From Carboxylicivirga sediminis (GTDB taxonomy: Bacteria > Bacteroidota > Bacteroidia > Bacteroidales > Marinilabiliaceae), in NCBI RefSeq assembly GCF_018156225.1, contig NZ_JAGTAR010000015.1, forward strand, positions 1 through 64,000: a stretch of 64,000 bases of DNA. The letters run 5' to 3'. Position 1 is the stretch's first letter, and every line of letters starts with the position of its first letter. Made by a program: the position numbers and the translations under genes. The notes beneath the pieces are model-generated. The model was not told the origin of the DNA. It did not search any database and saw only the letters and a program-made list of their open reading frames with translations. Positions 35,541 to 45,600 of the stretch are shown here, piece after piece.

Positions 35541-36200
35541 ATGTTTATGGGTGTTAGCTTTTTTGAAGCCGACTTTATTAATCCGGATGGTTTATTGCAA
35601 TTATTAGTGCGTTTTGCATTCAACTTCATAGTAACGCTTATCCTTGTCAGGTTCCTTTACTACCAGAATGCACGTCGTAAAGATTACCTGTTTACTTTTT
35701 TGCTGATAAGCACTATTGTTTTTCTGTTATGTATCCTGCTAGATAATGTGAACCTTCAGCTGGGTTTTGCTTTAGGATTGTTTGCCATTTTTGGCATCAT
35801 ACGCTACCGAACAACGCAAATACCGATAAAGGAAATGACCTACCTGTTTATTACGATAGGAATTTCGGTTATAAATGCCTTGAGTGGAGATAAAGTGAGC
35901 TTGATGGAATTATTTGCTACTAACTTTTTGGTTGTGGCTGTTACTTTTGGCTTAGAGCGTGTTTGGTTGTTAAAGCATGAATCGAGCAAGTTAATTATTT
36001 ACGAAAAGATTGAGCTAATTACTCCAGAGCGCTATGATGAGATGATAGATGATTTAAGAGAACGTACCGGGTTGGATATACATAGAGCAGAAGTTGGCCG
36101 TATTAACTTTTTAAGAGATACAGCCGAGATTATTATTTACTATTATAACTCAGAGATGAGTAATGTGACCACTTATGACAGCAATGATGACGATGATTAG
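35541..36200 (+). CDS. DUF4956 membrane protein
   Basis: A 219-residue protein with three to four membrane helices in the first 135 residues, then a soluble alpha/beta tail. The motif FALGLFAIFGIIRYRTTQIPIKEMTYLF is the DUF4956 signature (written here in one family block; key residues are IRYR, IPIKEMTYLF). DUF4956 genes often accompany VTC polyphosphate-polymerase and CotH-like genes; in this genome those two lie about 21 kb away at 12318-14158. A second start (MGVSFFEADF) is possible at 35547. The gene ends in a hairpin shared with the convergent LytTR regulator. Confidence 0.88.
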   Translation: MFMGVSFFEADFINPDGLLQLLVRFAFNFIVTLILVRFLYYQNARRKDYLFTFLLISTIVFLLCILLDNVNLQLGFALGLFAIFGIIRYRTTQIPIKEMTYLFITIGISVINALSGDKVSLMELFATNFLVVAVTFGLERVWLLKHESSKLIIYEKIELITPERYDEMIDDLRERTGLDIHRAEVGRINFLRDTAEIIIYYYNSEMSNVTTYDSNDDDD

Positions 36201-36223
36201 CATTTAGGCATGCGAAGACATAA

Positions 36224-36249
36224 AAAAACCGTCGAATGACGGTTTTTAT
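36224..36249. terminator. bidirectional terminator
   Basis: AAAACCGTC-GAAT-GACGGTTTT with A and T tracts on both sides, between the convergent DUF4956 and LytTR genes. Confidence 0.9.
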
Positions 36250-36252
36250 TTT

Positions 36253-36966
36253 TTATCTGGTAATCAAGTTGATGTCATCCATCAGCTTATCCTTATAAGA
36301 TTTACCGATTGGGATAATTTTTGATCCACCCTCGTAATTAATTATTACTGAGTTATCCTCAATGACTTTAATCTTATTGAGGTTAACAATGAAAGAGCGA
36401 TGTACTCTTACATAGCGGTCTGGTGGCATCTTTTCCGAAATGGCCTTCATAGTAAAGTGAATGGTAAACTTGTCTTTGAAGGTGTTTAAAACAACGTAAT
36501 TTTCAAGTGCTTCTATCCAGAGGATGTCGTCATACTTAACACGCACCAGTGAACTGTTGTTCTTTACAAATATTTCGTTGGTTTCTCTTGTAACACTTTC
36601 TTTCTCCTCAAAACGTTCGCGCGCTCTTTTAACGGCTTTGATAAAACGTCCGTACTGCACTGGTTTTAGCAGATAATCTGTAACGTTATACTCGTATGAG
36701 TCGATTGCATATTTTTCTTGAGAGGAATAAACAATAACCTGTGGAAGTTCATCCAATGATTTTAAGAAGTCAATACCACTCATTTCAGGCATTTCTATAT
36801 CTAAGAAGATGAGGTCGATAGGCTCAATTCCTTGCTTAGAGAGATAGTTAATGGCACTCACTGCACTATCAAATTTCCCCGCCAGATTCAAATCATCTGT
36901 TTTCTCAACAAATTCCTGAATAATCTTTGTTGAGAGTTTGTCATCATCAATAATAATGCAATTCAT
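36253..36966 (-). CDS. LytTR family response regulator
   Basis: A 237-residue response regulator. The receiver domain (1-115) has the acidic pair IIDDD, phosphoacceptor Asp in LIFLDIEMPEMSG and the KPVQYGRF lysine. The C-terminal LytTR DNA-binding domain (about 135-237) shows IFVKNNSSLVRV, DILWIEALENYV and YVRVHRSFIVNLNKI. It probably pairs with a LytS/histidine-kinase encoded elsewhere, since no kinase gene is adjacent. Confidence 0.93.
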   Translation of the reverse strand: MNCIIIDDDKLSTKIIQEFVEKTDDLNLAGKFDSAVSAINYLSKQGIEPIDLIFLDIEMPEMSGIDFLKSLDELPQVIVYSSQEKYAIDSYEYNVTDYLLKPVQYGRFIKAVKRARERFEEKESVTRETNEIFVKNNSSLVRVKYDDILWIEALENYVVLNTFKDKFTIHFTMKAISEKMPPDRYVRVHRSFIVNLNKIKVIEDNSVIINYEGGSKIIPIGKSYKDKLMDDINLITR

Positions 36967-37037
36967 AGAATCAGATTTTCTTCAAAAATAAAAAAATATC
37001 GTCATTATCAGTTGTATCCCACTTAAAATTTTAACAC

Positions 37038-37718
37038 TTAAAAGTCAGTATTGTTTCTTTGGTTGAATTCGTCTACCAGCAAATCGCTTTTTTTAATAGA
37101 TTTTTTCAGCCATTCAAAATACAGGCGTTTAAGTTCATCATCAGGGAGGTGCCAATTTATATTGCTTTGTTTTAGCTCAGTAGTAACATGCTGTAACGTA
37201 ATAGCTGCACAAACTGATATGTTTAAACTTTCAGAGAAGCCATACATGGGTATTTTCATAAACTCGTCAGCTTCTTCTTTAACGATGTCAGAAATACCTT
37301 CGCGCTCATTACCAAATACAAATGCTATCTTTCCTTTCGATAAGTCAAGATCATTAAGGTTGACATCATTCTCGTGAGGACTGGTGGCTACAATACGATA
37401 ACCATCGCCTTTTAGTTTTTTTAATGCCGTAAGAGTGTTGTTTGGTCTTTCGTTATAACGATGCAGGTTGAGCCATTTGGTTGCACCCATAACAACCTGG
37501 GGGTTGACATTGAAGGTATTTTCGTTTTCAATAATATGAACATCTTGAATGCCAAAACAATCGCACGATCGCAGAACTGCACTGGCATTTTGTGTCTGGT
37601 ATATGTTTTCTAAAACAACTGTGGTATAGCGTGTTCGTTGATTGGCAATATCCCATAATTGTTGTTTCCTTTCTTCAAGTGTGAAATCTTCCAAAAAGTT
37701 TAGCAGCTTATCAATCAT
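37038..37718 (-). CDS. trmH: TrmH/SpoU family RNA 2'-O-methyltransferase
   Basis: A 226-residue SPOUT-class methyltransferase with motifs QNASAVLRSCDCFG, FVFGNEREGIS and SLNISVCAAITLQHV, which form the knotted SAM site. The length and the long C-terminal tail fit TrmH, which methylates G18 of tRNAs. The start at 37718 (MIDKLLNFLEDF) is chosen because a longer frame would run into the HU terminator hairpin. It stands alone on the minus strand downstream of HU. Confidence 0.87.
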   Translation of the reverse strand: MIDKLLNFLEDFTLEERKQQLWDIANQRTRYTTVVLENIYQTQNASAVLRSCDCFGIQDVHIIENENTFNVNPQVVMGATKWLNLHRYNERPNNTLTALKKLKGDGYRIVATSPHENDVNLNDLDLSKGKIAFVFGNEREGISDIVKEEADEFMKIPMYGFSESLNISVCAAITLQHVTTELKQSNINWHLPDDELKRLYFEWLKKSIKKSDLLVDEFNQRNNTDF

Positions 37719-37748
37719 CTGTTTCAAAATTTTGCCAAAGATTGTGAT

Positions 37749-37778
37749 AAAAAAAAGAGAGTGCAAAAGCACTCTCTT
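37749..37778 (-). terminator. terminator after HU gene
   Basis: On the minus strand AAGAGAGTGC-TTTT-GCACTCTCTT is followed by a T run, 23 bases after the HU stop codon. Confidence 0.9.
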
Positions 37779-37800
37779 AATATTTTACGGTTGTTTTCTC

Positions 37801-38073
37801 TTAGTTGATAGCGTCACTTAATTCGCTACCAGCCTTAAATTTAACAACTTTCTTAGCAGGAATTTCGATTTCTTTACCAGTTTGTGGATTTCTACCAGTA
37901 CGAGCGCTTCTTTCAGAAACACCAAAAGAACCAAAACCTACTAAAGCAACACGACCACCTTCTTTTAATGCATCGCCAGTTACTTTAATAAATGCGTCTA
38001 AAGCTTTTTTTGCATCAGCTTTTGTTAATTCTGCTTCGCCAGCAATTGCATCAATTAATTGAGCCTTGTTCAT
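37801..38073 (-). CDS. HU family DNA-binding protein
   Basis: A 90-residue histone-like protein with full HU sequence: [40 protein letters not shown] (the DNA-binding arm, with GRNPQTG) and [13 protein letters not shown]. It bends and compacts DNA in the nucleoid. A clear promoter and an AAGGAG motif precede it. Confidence 0.97.
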   Translation of the reverse strand: MNKAQLIDAIAGEAELTKADAKKALDAFIKVTGDALKEGGRVALVGFGSFGVSERSARTGRNPQTGKEIEIPAKKVVKFKAGSELSDAIN

Positions 38074-38124
38074 AATACTCCTTAATTTTAGGGTTATCTA
38101 ATTTAATTCTTAAACTTTCCTCTA

Positions 38125-38155
38125 CAAATATATAGTATTTCCAGTGTTTACCAAA
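38125..38155 (-). promoter_or_regulatory. HU gene promoter
   Basis: On the minus strand TTTG (38152-38155) is followed after 19 bases by TATATTTG (38125-38132), the full Bacteroidota consensus. AAGGAG lies at 38078-38083 just before the ATG, an unusually good ribosome-binding site for this phylum. Confidence 0.8.
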
Positions 38156-38256
38156 TGTTGAGCAAAAAAAGTCTAATAAAAGTCAGGCTTTAAAAAGACT
38201 ATTATCTTCAGTCGTTATTTTTTTAAAAAAAATCTGAATTTTTCAGGCTTTATAGG

Positions 38257-38286
38257 TTGTTTCATGCTGATTATTGTATATATTTG
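38257..38286 (+). promoter_or_regulatory. tRNA-Ser promoter
   Basis: TTGT at 38257-38260 and TATATTTG at 38279-38286, spaced by 18 bases, lie 36 bases before the tRNA. Confidence 0.65.
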
Positions 38287-38321
38287 CACCCGCATTTAAG
38301 GAAATGCACAATGAATTTACT

Positions 38322-38406
38322 GGAGAGATGGCAGAGTGGTCGAATGCGGCGGTCTTGAAAACCGTTGTACCGCGAGGTACCGGGGGTTCGAATCCCTCTC
38401 TCTCCG
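38322..38406 (+). tRNA. tRNA-Ser (anticodon TGA)
   Basis: An 85-base class II tRNA: acceptor GGAGAGA/TCTCTCC, anticodon loop CTTGAAA giving UGA, long variable arm (TACCGCGAGGTA) and T arm GGGGTTCGAATCCC, discriminator G. CCA is not encoded. Confidence 0.95.
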
Positions 38407-38455
38407 CAGTTCAGTCTGAATTTCAGGCAATTACAAAATTTACACGTAATGTTAC

Positions 38456-38488
38456 ACGCATCACCTTTTCAGGTGATGCGTTTTTTAT
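38456..38488 (+). terminator. terminator after tRNA-Ser
   Basis: ACGCATCACC pairs perfectly with GGTGATGCGT around a 6-base loop, followed by TTTTT. Confidence 0.92.
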
Positions 38489-38605
38489 TTCATTCCCTTC
38501 ATAATCTGTGGCAATCACGATACAGCTTAAAATACATCTATTATATATTCGTTTCTTGGTTACAGCAAAGCTGCAGATGTCAACCCAAAGGGTAGAATAA
38601 CGATA

Positions 38606-38818
38606 TTAGCCGAAGGTCAAGAATCCTAGATTTTTCTCAATACACTCGTCACACAAGCATATTATTAGTTCTTTCATGTCGAACCTACTGCCATATCCTA
38701 CTGTATCTCTGAAAACAGCACCGCCATCCCAAGCCAGATTCTCTGGCTCATCAGAAATAACTCCTGACATCTCTTTTACTGTCTTTTTACAAATAACACA
38801 TTTTAGTTCCTTTACCAT
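38606..38818 (-). CDS. small CxxC zinc-ribbon-like protein, unrecognised
   Basis: A 70-residue protein starting MVKELKCVICKKTVKEM and ending with LCDECIEKNLGF. Two CxxC pairs about 48 residues apart should bind one zinc ion; between them is a conserved-looking stretch WDGGAVFRDTVGYGSRFD. A longer frame begins at 38896 but the internal ATG gives a cleaner start. I do not recognise the family. It is a single gene downstream of and convergent with tRNA-Ser. Confidence 0.6.
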   Translation of the reverse strand: MVKELKCVICKKTVKEMSGVISDEPENLAWDGGAVFRDTVGYGSRFDMKELIICLCDECIEKNLGFLTFG

Positions 38819-38896
38819 TGTATTTGATTTATATCTTTCAAATTTAATAATTGCATAAGAGCATGTATGGGTTGTTAGCCACTTTTTATATGCCAT

Positions 38897-39481
38897 TCAT
38901 ACATTAAATATAAAAGAAACTCGTGCCCTAATTAATAAAGGGAAATGGTTTTTCGAGCTTTTCTTAGCTTTCTTAAGCTCATAATTTGCTTTATCCAGTA
39001 AAACTGTGCTTTTTTGAGTTTAATCGTGCTTATCGTTTGCTTTTTCTTGCTTAACTGCTGTTATTTTTTACTTCAGTCCATTTAATTACCGCTCTGTCTT
39101 AGCTTCTTCATGAAAAGGGATTGATAAAACTAGGTTTCATTTTCTCTTCAAGATAAAATTTATAGGCATTTCCACTTATAGCGATTTATTGTTTCTGTGA
39201 AATAATAAAATGAATGGTTATTTTTTTAAATCTTGATATTATTGTAGCCTAAAATTAATAATACCCTTAAATTATAGTCTTGAAAAAAGAATTTAATAAT
39301 CAGAATAGACTATATTAATACGATATAATACCTTAAAAAGGTAGAATGTGATACATTAGTGTCATAGTAATTTTATATAATCTGATTTTGGTATTAAATT
39401 TGAATGTGTTAAAACCACTCAAAGGCTGTATTCTTATTTTTTTGGTAGATAAGTCTTATCGTATAAAATATCAGGCTGCGT
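38897..39481. other. 585-bp AT-rich intergenic region
   Basis: No gene, RNA or strong hairpin is recognised. A run of TGCTT/AGCTT words occurs at about 38955-39065 and the second half is extremely AT-rich. The promoter of the downstream membrane regulator is probably here but no exact -7 match is seen. Confidence 0.5.
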
Positions 39482-40621
39482 ATGGAAATTGGGAATTTAT
39501 TTAATGTAGTTTTATTATTGGGTGCTGTTTTATCAGCATTATTATCATTCTACCTATATTTTTATCCAACACGTTTTTTTGCCAATAAAGTATTGGGACT
39601 ATTAGCTTTCTCATGGGCCTTGACTGTATTTGGTTTTATGATTCAATCACCAGATTTTTTTTCGCGTTATCCTCACCTGTATGCTTCATTAGATGTGTTT
39701 GCATTATTATTTTACCCTTTGATGTATATTTATTTAAGAACCTATTTGTATGATGATACTCGAACGTGGAAGAAGAACCTGGTACACTTAATTCCTGGAT
39801 TGTTATATGTTGTGGTTTTTATACCTTTTTTTATACAAAGTTCCGAAAGCAAAGTGCAGATGATTTTGGAACGTTCATTTCCACAGTGGTATATCTCATT
39901 GCAGTTATTTTTTAACCTTTTAATAGTTGTGCAAGGAATATTCTATTCTATATTATCATTGCGTAAATTACACCATTTTCAGTACTTTAGAAGAGTTCGG
40001 TTGACAAGATATCAGTTAGGATCATTGAAATGGCTAAAACTATTCATAAGCTTGAATATCTTATTGTGGTTATGCGGCACATCTGGTATTATTATGGAGG
40101 TTTTACAGGTTAATATTAAAATCGATCTTTTCGCTGTGTTCTATTTGGGACTTACCATCTTAACAATCTTTCTTGGTGTATTTACAATTAAACGACCAGA
40201 ATTCTTCGCTGAGGAAGAAGATATTTTAAAATATATTACCAATAAACCTGTACAGCAAGCCTTTAAGGAAGAGAATACCAATCGTAATGACAAAGAGTTA
40301 ATATTAAATTATTTCGAAGAAGATAAGCCATACCTCAAATCGGATCTTAAAATGCAAGACCTTGTCAACTCAACAGGCCTTTCTTATAAACGAATATCCG
40401 AAGTTTTTAATGTCGAATTCCAGAAAACTTTTTTTGATATAGTTAATGAATACCGGATGAGAACGGCCATTGAACTAATTAATTCAGGTTATCACCGACA
40501 ACATACCCTACAACATCTTGCCGAGCAAGCTGGCTTTAATTCAAAAACAACCTTTAATCGAATTTTTAAGAAACAAATTGGTAAAACGCCTACCGAGTAT
40601 ATCCAGGCTCATAACTTGTAA
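39482..40621 (+). CDS. membrane-bound AraC family regulator
   Basis: A 379-residue protein with about seven hydrophobic helices in the first 235 residues (LFNVVLLLGAVLSALLSFYL through FYLGLTILTIFLGVFTI) and a cytoplasmic AraC DNA-binding domain at the C-terminus (MQDLVNSTGLSYKRISEVFN, LAEQAGFNSKTTFNRIFKKQ, GKTPTEYIQ). This one-component layout senses something at the inner membrane and binds DNA directly. It lies upstream of the coiled-coil lipoprotein and the second SusCD operon and is the best candidate regulator for them. Confidence 0.9.
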   Translation: MEIGNLFNVVLLLGAVLSALLSFYLYFYPTRFFANKVLGLLAFSWALTVFGFMIQSPDFFSRYPHLYASLDVFALLFYPLMYIYLRTYLYDDTRTWKKNLVHLIPGLLYVVVFIPFFIQSSESKVQMILERSFPQWYISLQLFFNLLIVVQGIFYSILSLRKLHHFQYFRRVRLTRYQLGSLKWLKLFISLNILLWLCGTSGIIMEVLQVNIKIDLFAVFYLGLTILTIFLGVFTIKRPEFFAEEEDILKYITNKPVQQAFKEENTNRNDKELILNYFEEDKPYLKSDLKMQDLVNSTGLSYKRISEVFNVEFQKTFFDIVNEYRMRTAIELINSGYHRQHTLQHLAEQAGFNSKTTFNRIFKKQIGKTPTEYIQAHNL

Positions 40622-41002
40622 TGGGTGTTAATTCATAAGTAATCGTTTTAACTATCTTTTGGTAAAAACTTTTTAGAAACAGGTAGTAATTGTTCATTTC
40701 ATTAAAAAAAACGGGGGCAATCTATGCCCGTATGAGTGCTTTTTAACTTTCTTTTGCACCTTATAAGTACCCTGTTTCCCTAAAGGGTCTAGAAAATAGG
40801 TGTTTCAATGGTTGTTAGCTTAAATCTCATATTAATAGGCGTATAGGTGTGAGTTGTACCAATGCGTACCCGCCCGATACCGTCATTGGCACCATACAAA
40901 TTGCTATGGTTCTTCATTCAATTTATAGTCGCTTAAACTTGTGAACCACTTGAATGTGATCAGGTGTTAAGTAATATTCAAAATTTTTAAAAAAATTAAG
41001 CG
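40622..41002. other. 381-bp intergenic region
   Basis: A small GC hairpin at about 40710-40731 (ACGGGGGCAATCTATGCCCGT) may end the regulator transcript. No other feature is recognised before the lipoprotein gene. Confidence 0.4.
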
Positions 41003-42562
41003 ATGAAAAGAAAACTATTGCCTTTTTTAATGATGGTACTAGTGGCCATTATGGGAAGCTGTGTCGGTGATGACATTGACAGTTTACAAGATCAAATTAA
41101 CGATTTAGATGATAAAGTAGCTGAACTGGAAAAAACACAGCAAGAAGCTTTATTGGCTGAAATTGCAAAATTACAGGCAACTATCACTACTCTACAGGAA
41201 GCCATGGAAGCAGGTGATTCAGATTTGGCTTCACAGTATGATGCCCTGTTGAATAACTTAACATTATTAGAAGAAGAAGTAGCAAATAACAAAGATGCCG
41301 TGTATTACGGTAATTTAATTACCGATGAAGATTTTGCTGCATTTATGGCTCAGGGAGCTACAATTGTAACAGGTAAAATCATTGCTACAAGCCAGGCTCA
41401 CATTGATGCATTAGGAGCTTTGAAATTAGTTGGTGGTAACTTGTCAATTTTTGGAGGTACTGCAGTTGAATTGATTAATCTACAAACGGTTAGTGGAAGC
41501 CTGATGGTTGAAGGTGTTAACGAAGAGAATGCTTCTATTAACTTGCCAGCCCTTGCAAGTATTGGTGATGAATTATGGGTATCAGAAAATGAAGGTTTAA
41601 CATCTTTAAATGTAAATGCTTTAATACTTGTCAATGCATATGCGAGTATCGTTAGTAATATGATGCTTGCAGACCTGAACTTAGGAAATGTAAACTTCAA
41701 TGACGATGTATACATTAGTAGTGGCTTAAAGGGTACTTTGACACTAGGTCAGATCAATGGTACTCTTCAACTTATGTATACTGGTATTACCAATGTGGTG
41801 GTTAATTCAACTGTTATTGGTGGAGATTTGTATATGAGTGGGAACGGTGCTTTAGAAGCCTATGACATGGATAAAATTACTGAGATTAAAGGTAATTTGA
41901 CCATGGAAAGTAATGGAGTATGGGGTGCAACGGATACCGAGTTTGCAGCTTTTGCCGGATTAACCACTATTGTTGGAAATGTGATGATTAGTTACAATTA
42001 TGTTCCAGTCATCGAGTCGTTTAATGCAGTTACATCTGTTCAAGGTAATTCAATTGGTATTTACGGTGATTCGTATTCTCAGGTATCTGTATTTAATAAT
42101 TTATTGTTTGATAATACACGTCATTCAATTGACATCAATGTTAGAACCGATTGGTTTAATGGCTTTAATGCTTTAAGTAATGCTAACATATTGAACCTTA
42201 CACTAGAAGGGAATTCGAAGTTTGATGAAGTAACTGGTGAAACAACAATAACACCCAATAAGGTAAATGGCTTCTCAAGTTTAGTTGATTGTAAAGGCAT
42301 CACATTAAAAGTACCTGATGTGTTTGAATTTGATGCATTTAATGTATTTGATAATTTTTGGTCTGCATGGGGAAAATACTGCCACATCTATGTGCCTTTA
42401 GATACCGATGTTGATTTGTGCTCGATGCAGCCTGTTTTAAATAAAATTGCTGCAGGTGATTTTGGAACTGCTGTGGAGGTGAAATTCTATGAAGGTTGGA
42501 TGGAGTTAACTGATCCTGCTGCAGATATAATTAATAACCGTCTGATTGATGGCTGTAATTAA
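41003..42562 (+). CDS. lipoprotein with coiled coil and receptor-L-like repeats
   Basis: A 519-residue lipoprotein (VAIMGSC). Residues about 25-95 are a heptad coiled coil (DSLQDQINDLDDKVAELEKT). The rest is a beta-solenoid of repeated units such as LKLVGGNLSIFGG, LQTVSGSLMVEG, ITEIKGNLTMESN and LTTIVGNVMISYN, similar to the receptor L-domain/leucine-rich fold. The coil may form a trimeric stalk holding the solenoid away from the membrane, so a surface binding or adhesion role is possible. It lies between the membrane AraC regulator and the SusC gene; a hairpin after it separates the transcripts. Confidence 0.75.
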   Translation: MKRKLLPFLMMVLVAIMGSCVGDDIDSLQDQINDLDDKVAELEKTQQEALLAEIAKLQATITTLQEAMEAGDSDLASQYDALLNNLTLLEEEVANNKDAVYYGNLITDEDFAAFMAQGATIVTGKIIATSQAHIDALGALKLVGGNLSIFGGTAVELINLQTVSGSLMVEGVNEENASINLPALASIGDELWVSENEGLTSLNVNALILVNAYASIVSNMMLADLNLGNVNFNDDVYISSGLKGTLTLGQINGTLQLMYTGITNVVVNSTVIGGDLYMSGNGALEAYDMDKITEIKGNLTMESNGVWGATDTEFAAFAGLTTIVGNVMISYNYVPVIESFNAVTSVQGNSIGIYGDSYSQVSVFNNLLFDNTRHSIDINVRTDWFNGFNALSNANILNLTLEGNSKFDEVTGETTITPNKVNGFSSLVDCKGITLKVPDVFEFDAFNVFDNFWSAWGKYCHIYVPLDTDVDLCSMQPVLNKIAAGDFGTAVEVKFYEGWMELTDPAADIINNRLIDGCN

Positions 42563-42574
42563 TTAAAGCTAATG

Positions 42575-42600
42575 ATTGCACCCCTAATCTGGGGTGCAAT
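42575..42600 (+). terminator. hairpin after coiled-coil lipoprotein gene
   Basis: ATTGCACCCC pairs with GGGGTGCAAT around TAATCT, but there is no strong T run, so termination may be partial. Confidence 0.5.
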
Positions 42601-42691
42601 TACCTAATCCTATCCCAAACTAATTGAACAACTAAATTTTGAATCGTATCACATTTCTTGTTGAAGTGTGAATAACTGTAAACCTATTGTA

Positions 42692-45600
42692 ATGAATAAA
42701 CTAATTAGTGTAATAGTATTACACTTGTTATTGATCAGTCCAATGTTTGCCCAAGAGCTAACGCTTGAGGGAACTGTAGTGGACAAAACTGGGATAGGGC
42801 TACCCGGCGTAAATGTTGTGGTAGATGGTACGCAAATAGGCACTGTTACAAATTTAGATGGTTACTACTCGCTTCAAATACCATCCAGAGATGTAACACT
42901 GGTATATTCCTTTATTGGAATGAATACTGTAAAAGAAGAGGTGAATGGACGAACTCGCATTGATGTTATCTTAAGCGACGATAGTCAGAAGCTGGAAGAT
43001 GTAATGGTAGTGGCATATGGTACTACTACCAAAGAAGCCTATACGGGAGCTGCTCAGGTGGTTGATAAAGAGATGATGGAAAACAGACCTGTTACCTCAT
43101 TTGAAAAATCGCTTCAGGGAACTACGGCCGGGTTACAGGTAACCAGCAGTTCAGGTCAGCCAGGAGCACAGGCCACAGTGGTGATACGTGGTATTGGTTC
43201 ACTAAATGCCAGTAGCACACCACTCTACGTTATTGACGGTGTGCCAATGGCAGGCGGATTAAATGATATTAACCCAAACGACATTGAAAATTTAACTGTA
43301 TTGAAAGATGCCGCAGCTGCATCTTTATACGGCTCCAGGGCTGCCAATGGTGTGATTATTATCACTACAAAAAAAGGGAAAGCCGGACAAACCAGAATAT
43401 CATTTAATAGCCAGGTTGGTATTTCGTCACGCATCTCAGACGGGTATAAGTTGATGAATTCTTCACAGATATATGAACAATCGTGGATGGGACTTTACAA
43501 CTGGGGACTGCTTTATGGCGAGCATGAGAATGGCGATCCTTTTAACCGCCAGGATGCCATTGATTATGCACATGGTTCAGTGAAAGAAACCGTTGGATTT
43601 AATCCTTTTGGTGTTGATAATCCATTGGATGACAATGGCCAAGTGATTCCCGGAACCAAAGTACTAACTGATACCGATTGGAGAGATGAAGTTTATAAAA
43701 CGGGCGTCATCCAAAATTATAACCTGAACGTAGCCGGGGGAACTGAGAATACAAATATATTCTTCTCATTAGGTTACTACAATGATAGCGGAACAACTTT
43801 AAGTTCTGATTTCACCAGATATACAAGTAAAATTAATGTCAATCATAAGGTCAATAGCTATATTTCAACCGGAATAAGCAATAATCTGACCTATTCGGAA
43901 ACCAATGCTCCTCCGGGAGGTAGCGGCTTTGCCAATCCGGTTCGTTCAGCTGAAGTAATTAATGCAGCTTCTCCTGTATATAATAACGATGGAACTTATA
44001 ACTGGGATAACAAAGCCATCAGGGACTTTAACCCTGTAGGGTTATCAGAGTTAGATATATATCGTTATAATGATGTCAGAGGTATCTTAAATGCTTATAT
44101 CAACGTCAATCTATTACCTTCTTTATCTTTTCGTTCAACCGGTGGTGTTGACTACGCCAATAGTAAAGGGTTAAATTACTTAAATCCTTATCATGGCGAT
44201 GGCGCAGGTGTTGAAGGACGAAGCAGCATGTCGCGTTCCGATAATATGATATTGAGCGTTTCTAACATATTTAATTGGACCAAAAGCGGAGCAGACTCTA
44301 ATTTTGAAGTGCTGACCGGTCAGGAATTAACAACCGGTAAATCCACCTTTCTTTCAGCAGAAGCTACCAAGTTTCCTATTCCTGGATTTCCTGATTTGAG
44401 CTGGGGTGCTAAACCAGAACAGCCCAGCAGTGGTCCGTCAGAGTGGAAGTTACTGTCTTATCTGGGACAAGCTAAATATAATTATGGTGGTCGCTATTAC
44501 TTTAGTGCTAGTTTAAGAGGTGATGCCAGTACGCGTTTTGGCGAAGACAACAAGTGGGGTCTTTTCTATTCTGTTGGTGCCAGCTGGAGACTATCAGAAG
44601 AAAGCTGGATGCAGGATATTGCGTGGTTAAATAATTTAAAACTGAGAGGTAGCTATGGTACCTCAGGTAACAGTTCAATTGGTAATTATGCATCATTGGG
44701 ATTATATGGTAGTGGTGCCAATTACGGTGGGTTCCCGGGGATAGCTTTTGTGCAGCCGGAAAACAATGATATTGCGTGGGAATCCATTGCTTCTTTTAAC
44801 ATTGGATTTGAGTCAAGGCTTTTTAATCGTCTGGATGTCAATATGGAGTATTACCAGAGAGATTCAGATGGACTCTTGTTTGGCAAGCCTTTATCGGCCT
44901 CAAAAGGTTTCTCTGGTATCATAACCAATTTGGGTGCCATGGTTAACAAAGGTCTTGAAGCAACACTTGATTATGATGCTATCCGCACAAGCAACTTCAA
45001 ATATGCTGTAAGCTTCAACATTACAAGCAATAAGAATGAGATACTCAACCTTGTAAACGATCGTATCCTGTCAGGATCAAAACTATTGGAGCCCGGGGCT
45101 AGTTTGCATCAGTTCTATTTACAGGAGTGGGCCGGGGTTAATCCTGATACAGGACAACCCATGTGGTTTGTGAATGCTGATTCTGACGACAAGGCCGGTA
45201 ATGTAATTCCTGAATCTGCTTATCTGGATCCACACGGAAGTGGACGTCAGGTAACAAGCAGTTACTCAGATGCTGAGCGTGTAAGAAAAGGAACAGCATT
45301 GCCTGATTTTTACGGCGGTCTGACCAATAACTTCAGTTACAAAAATTTTGATTTCAGCTTTTATTTCTACTACAGCCTGGGCAATCAGATTTATAACGAT
45401 GACTATGCAACAAATATGCATGACGGTTCACAACCTGGTATTAACCTGGCGGCTGATGCACTTGATGCATGGACACCCAATAACCGATATACCAATGTTC
45501 CGCGCTATGTAGCTTATTCTCAGGATGAGGGTAATCAAATGTCAACACGATTTTTGGAAGATGCCTCCTACCTACGCCTGAAAAATATTACGCTCGGATA

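Noticed and set aside
38322-38600. tRNA-Ser as a second integration site
   Set aside because: No repeated tRNA fragment, integrase or phage gene is seen near it; a normal terminator follows.
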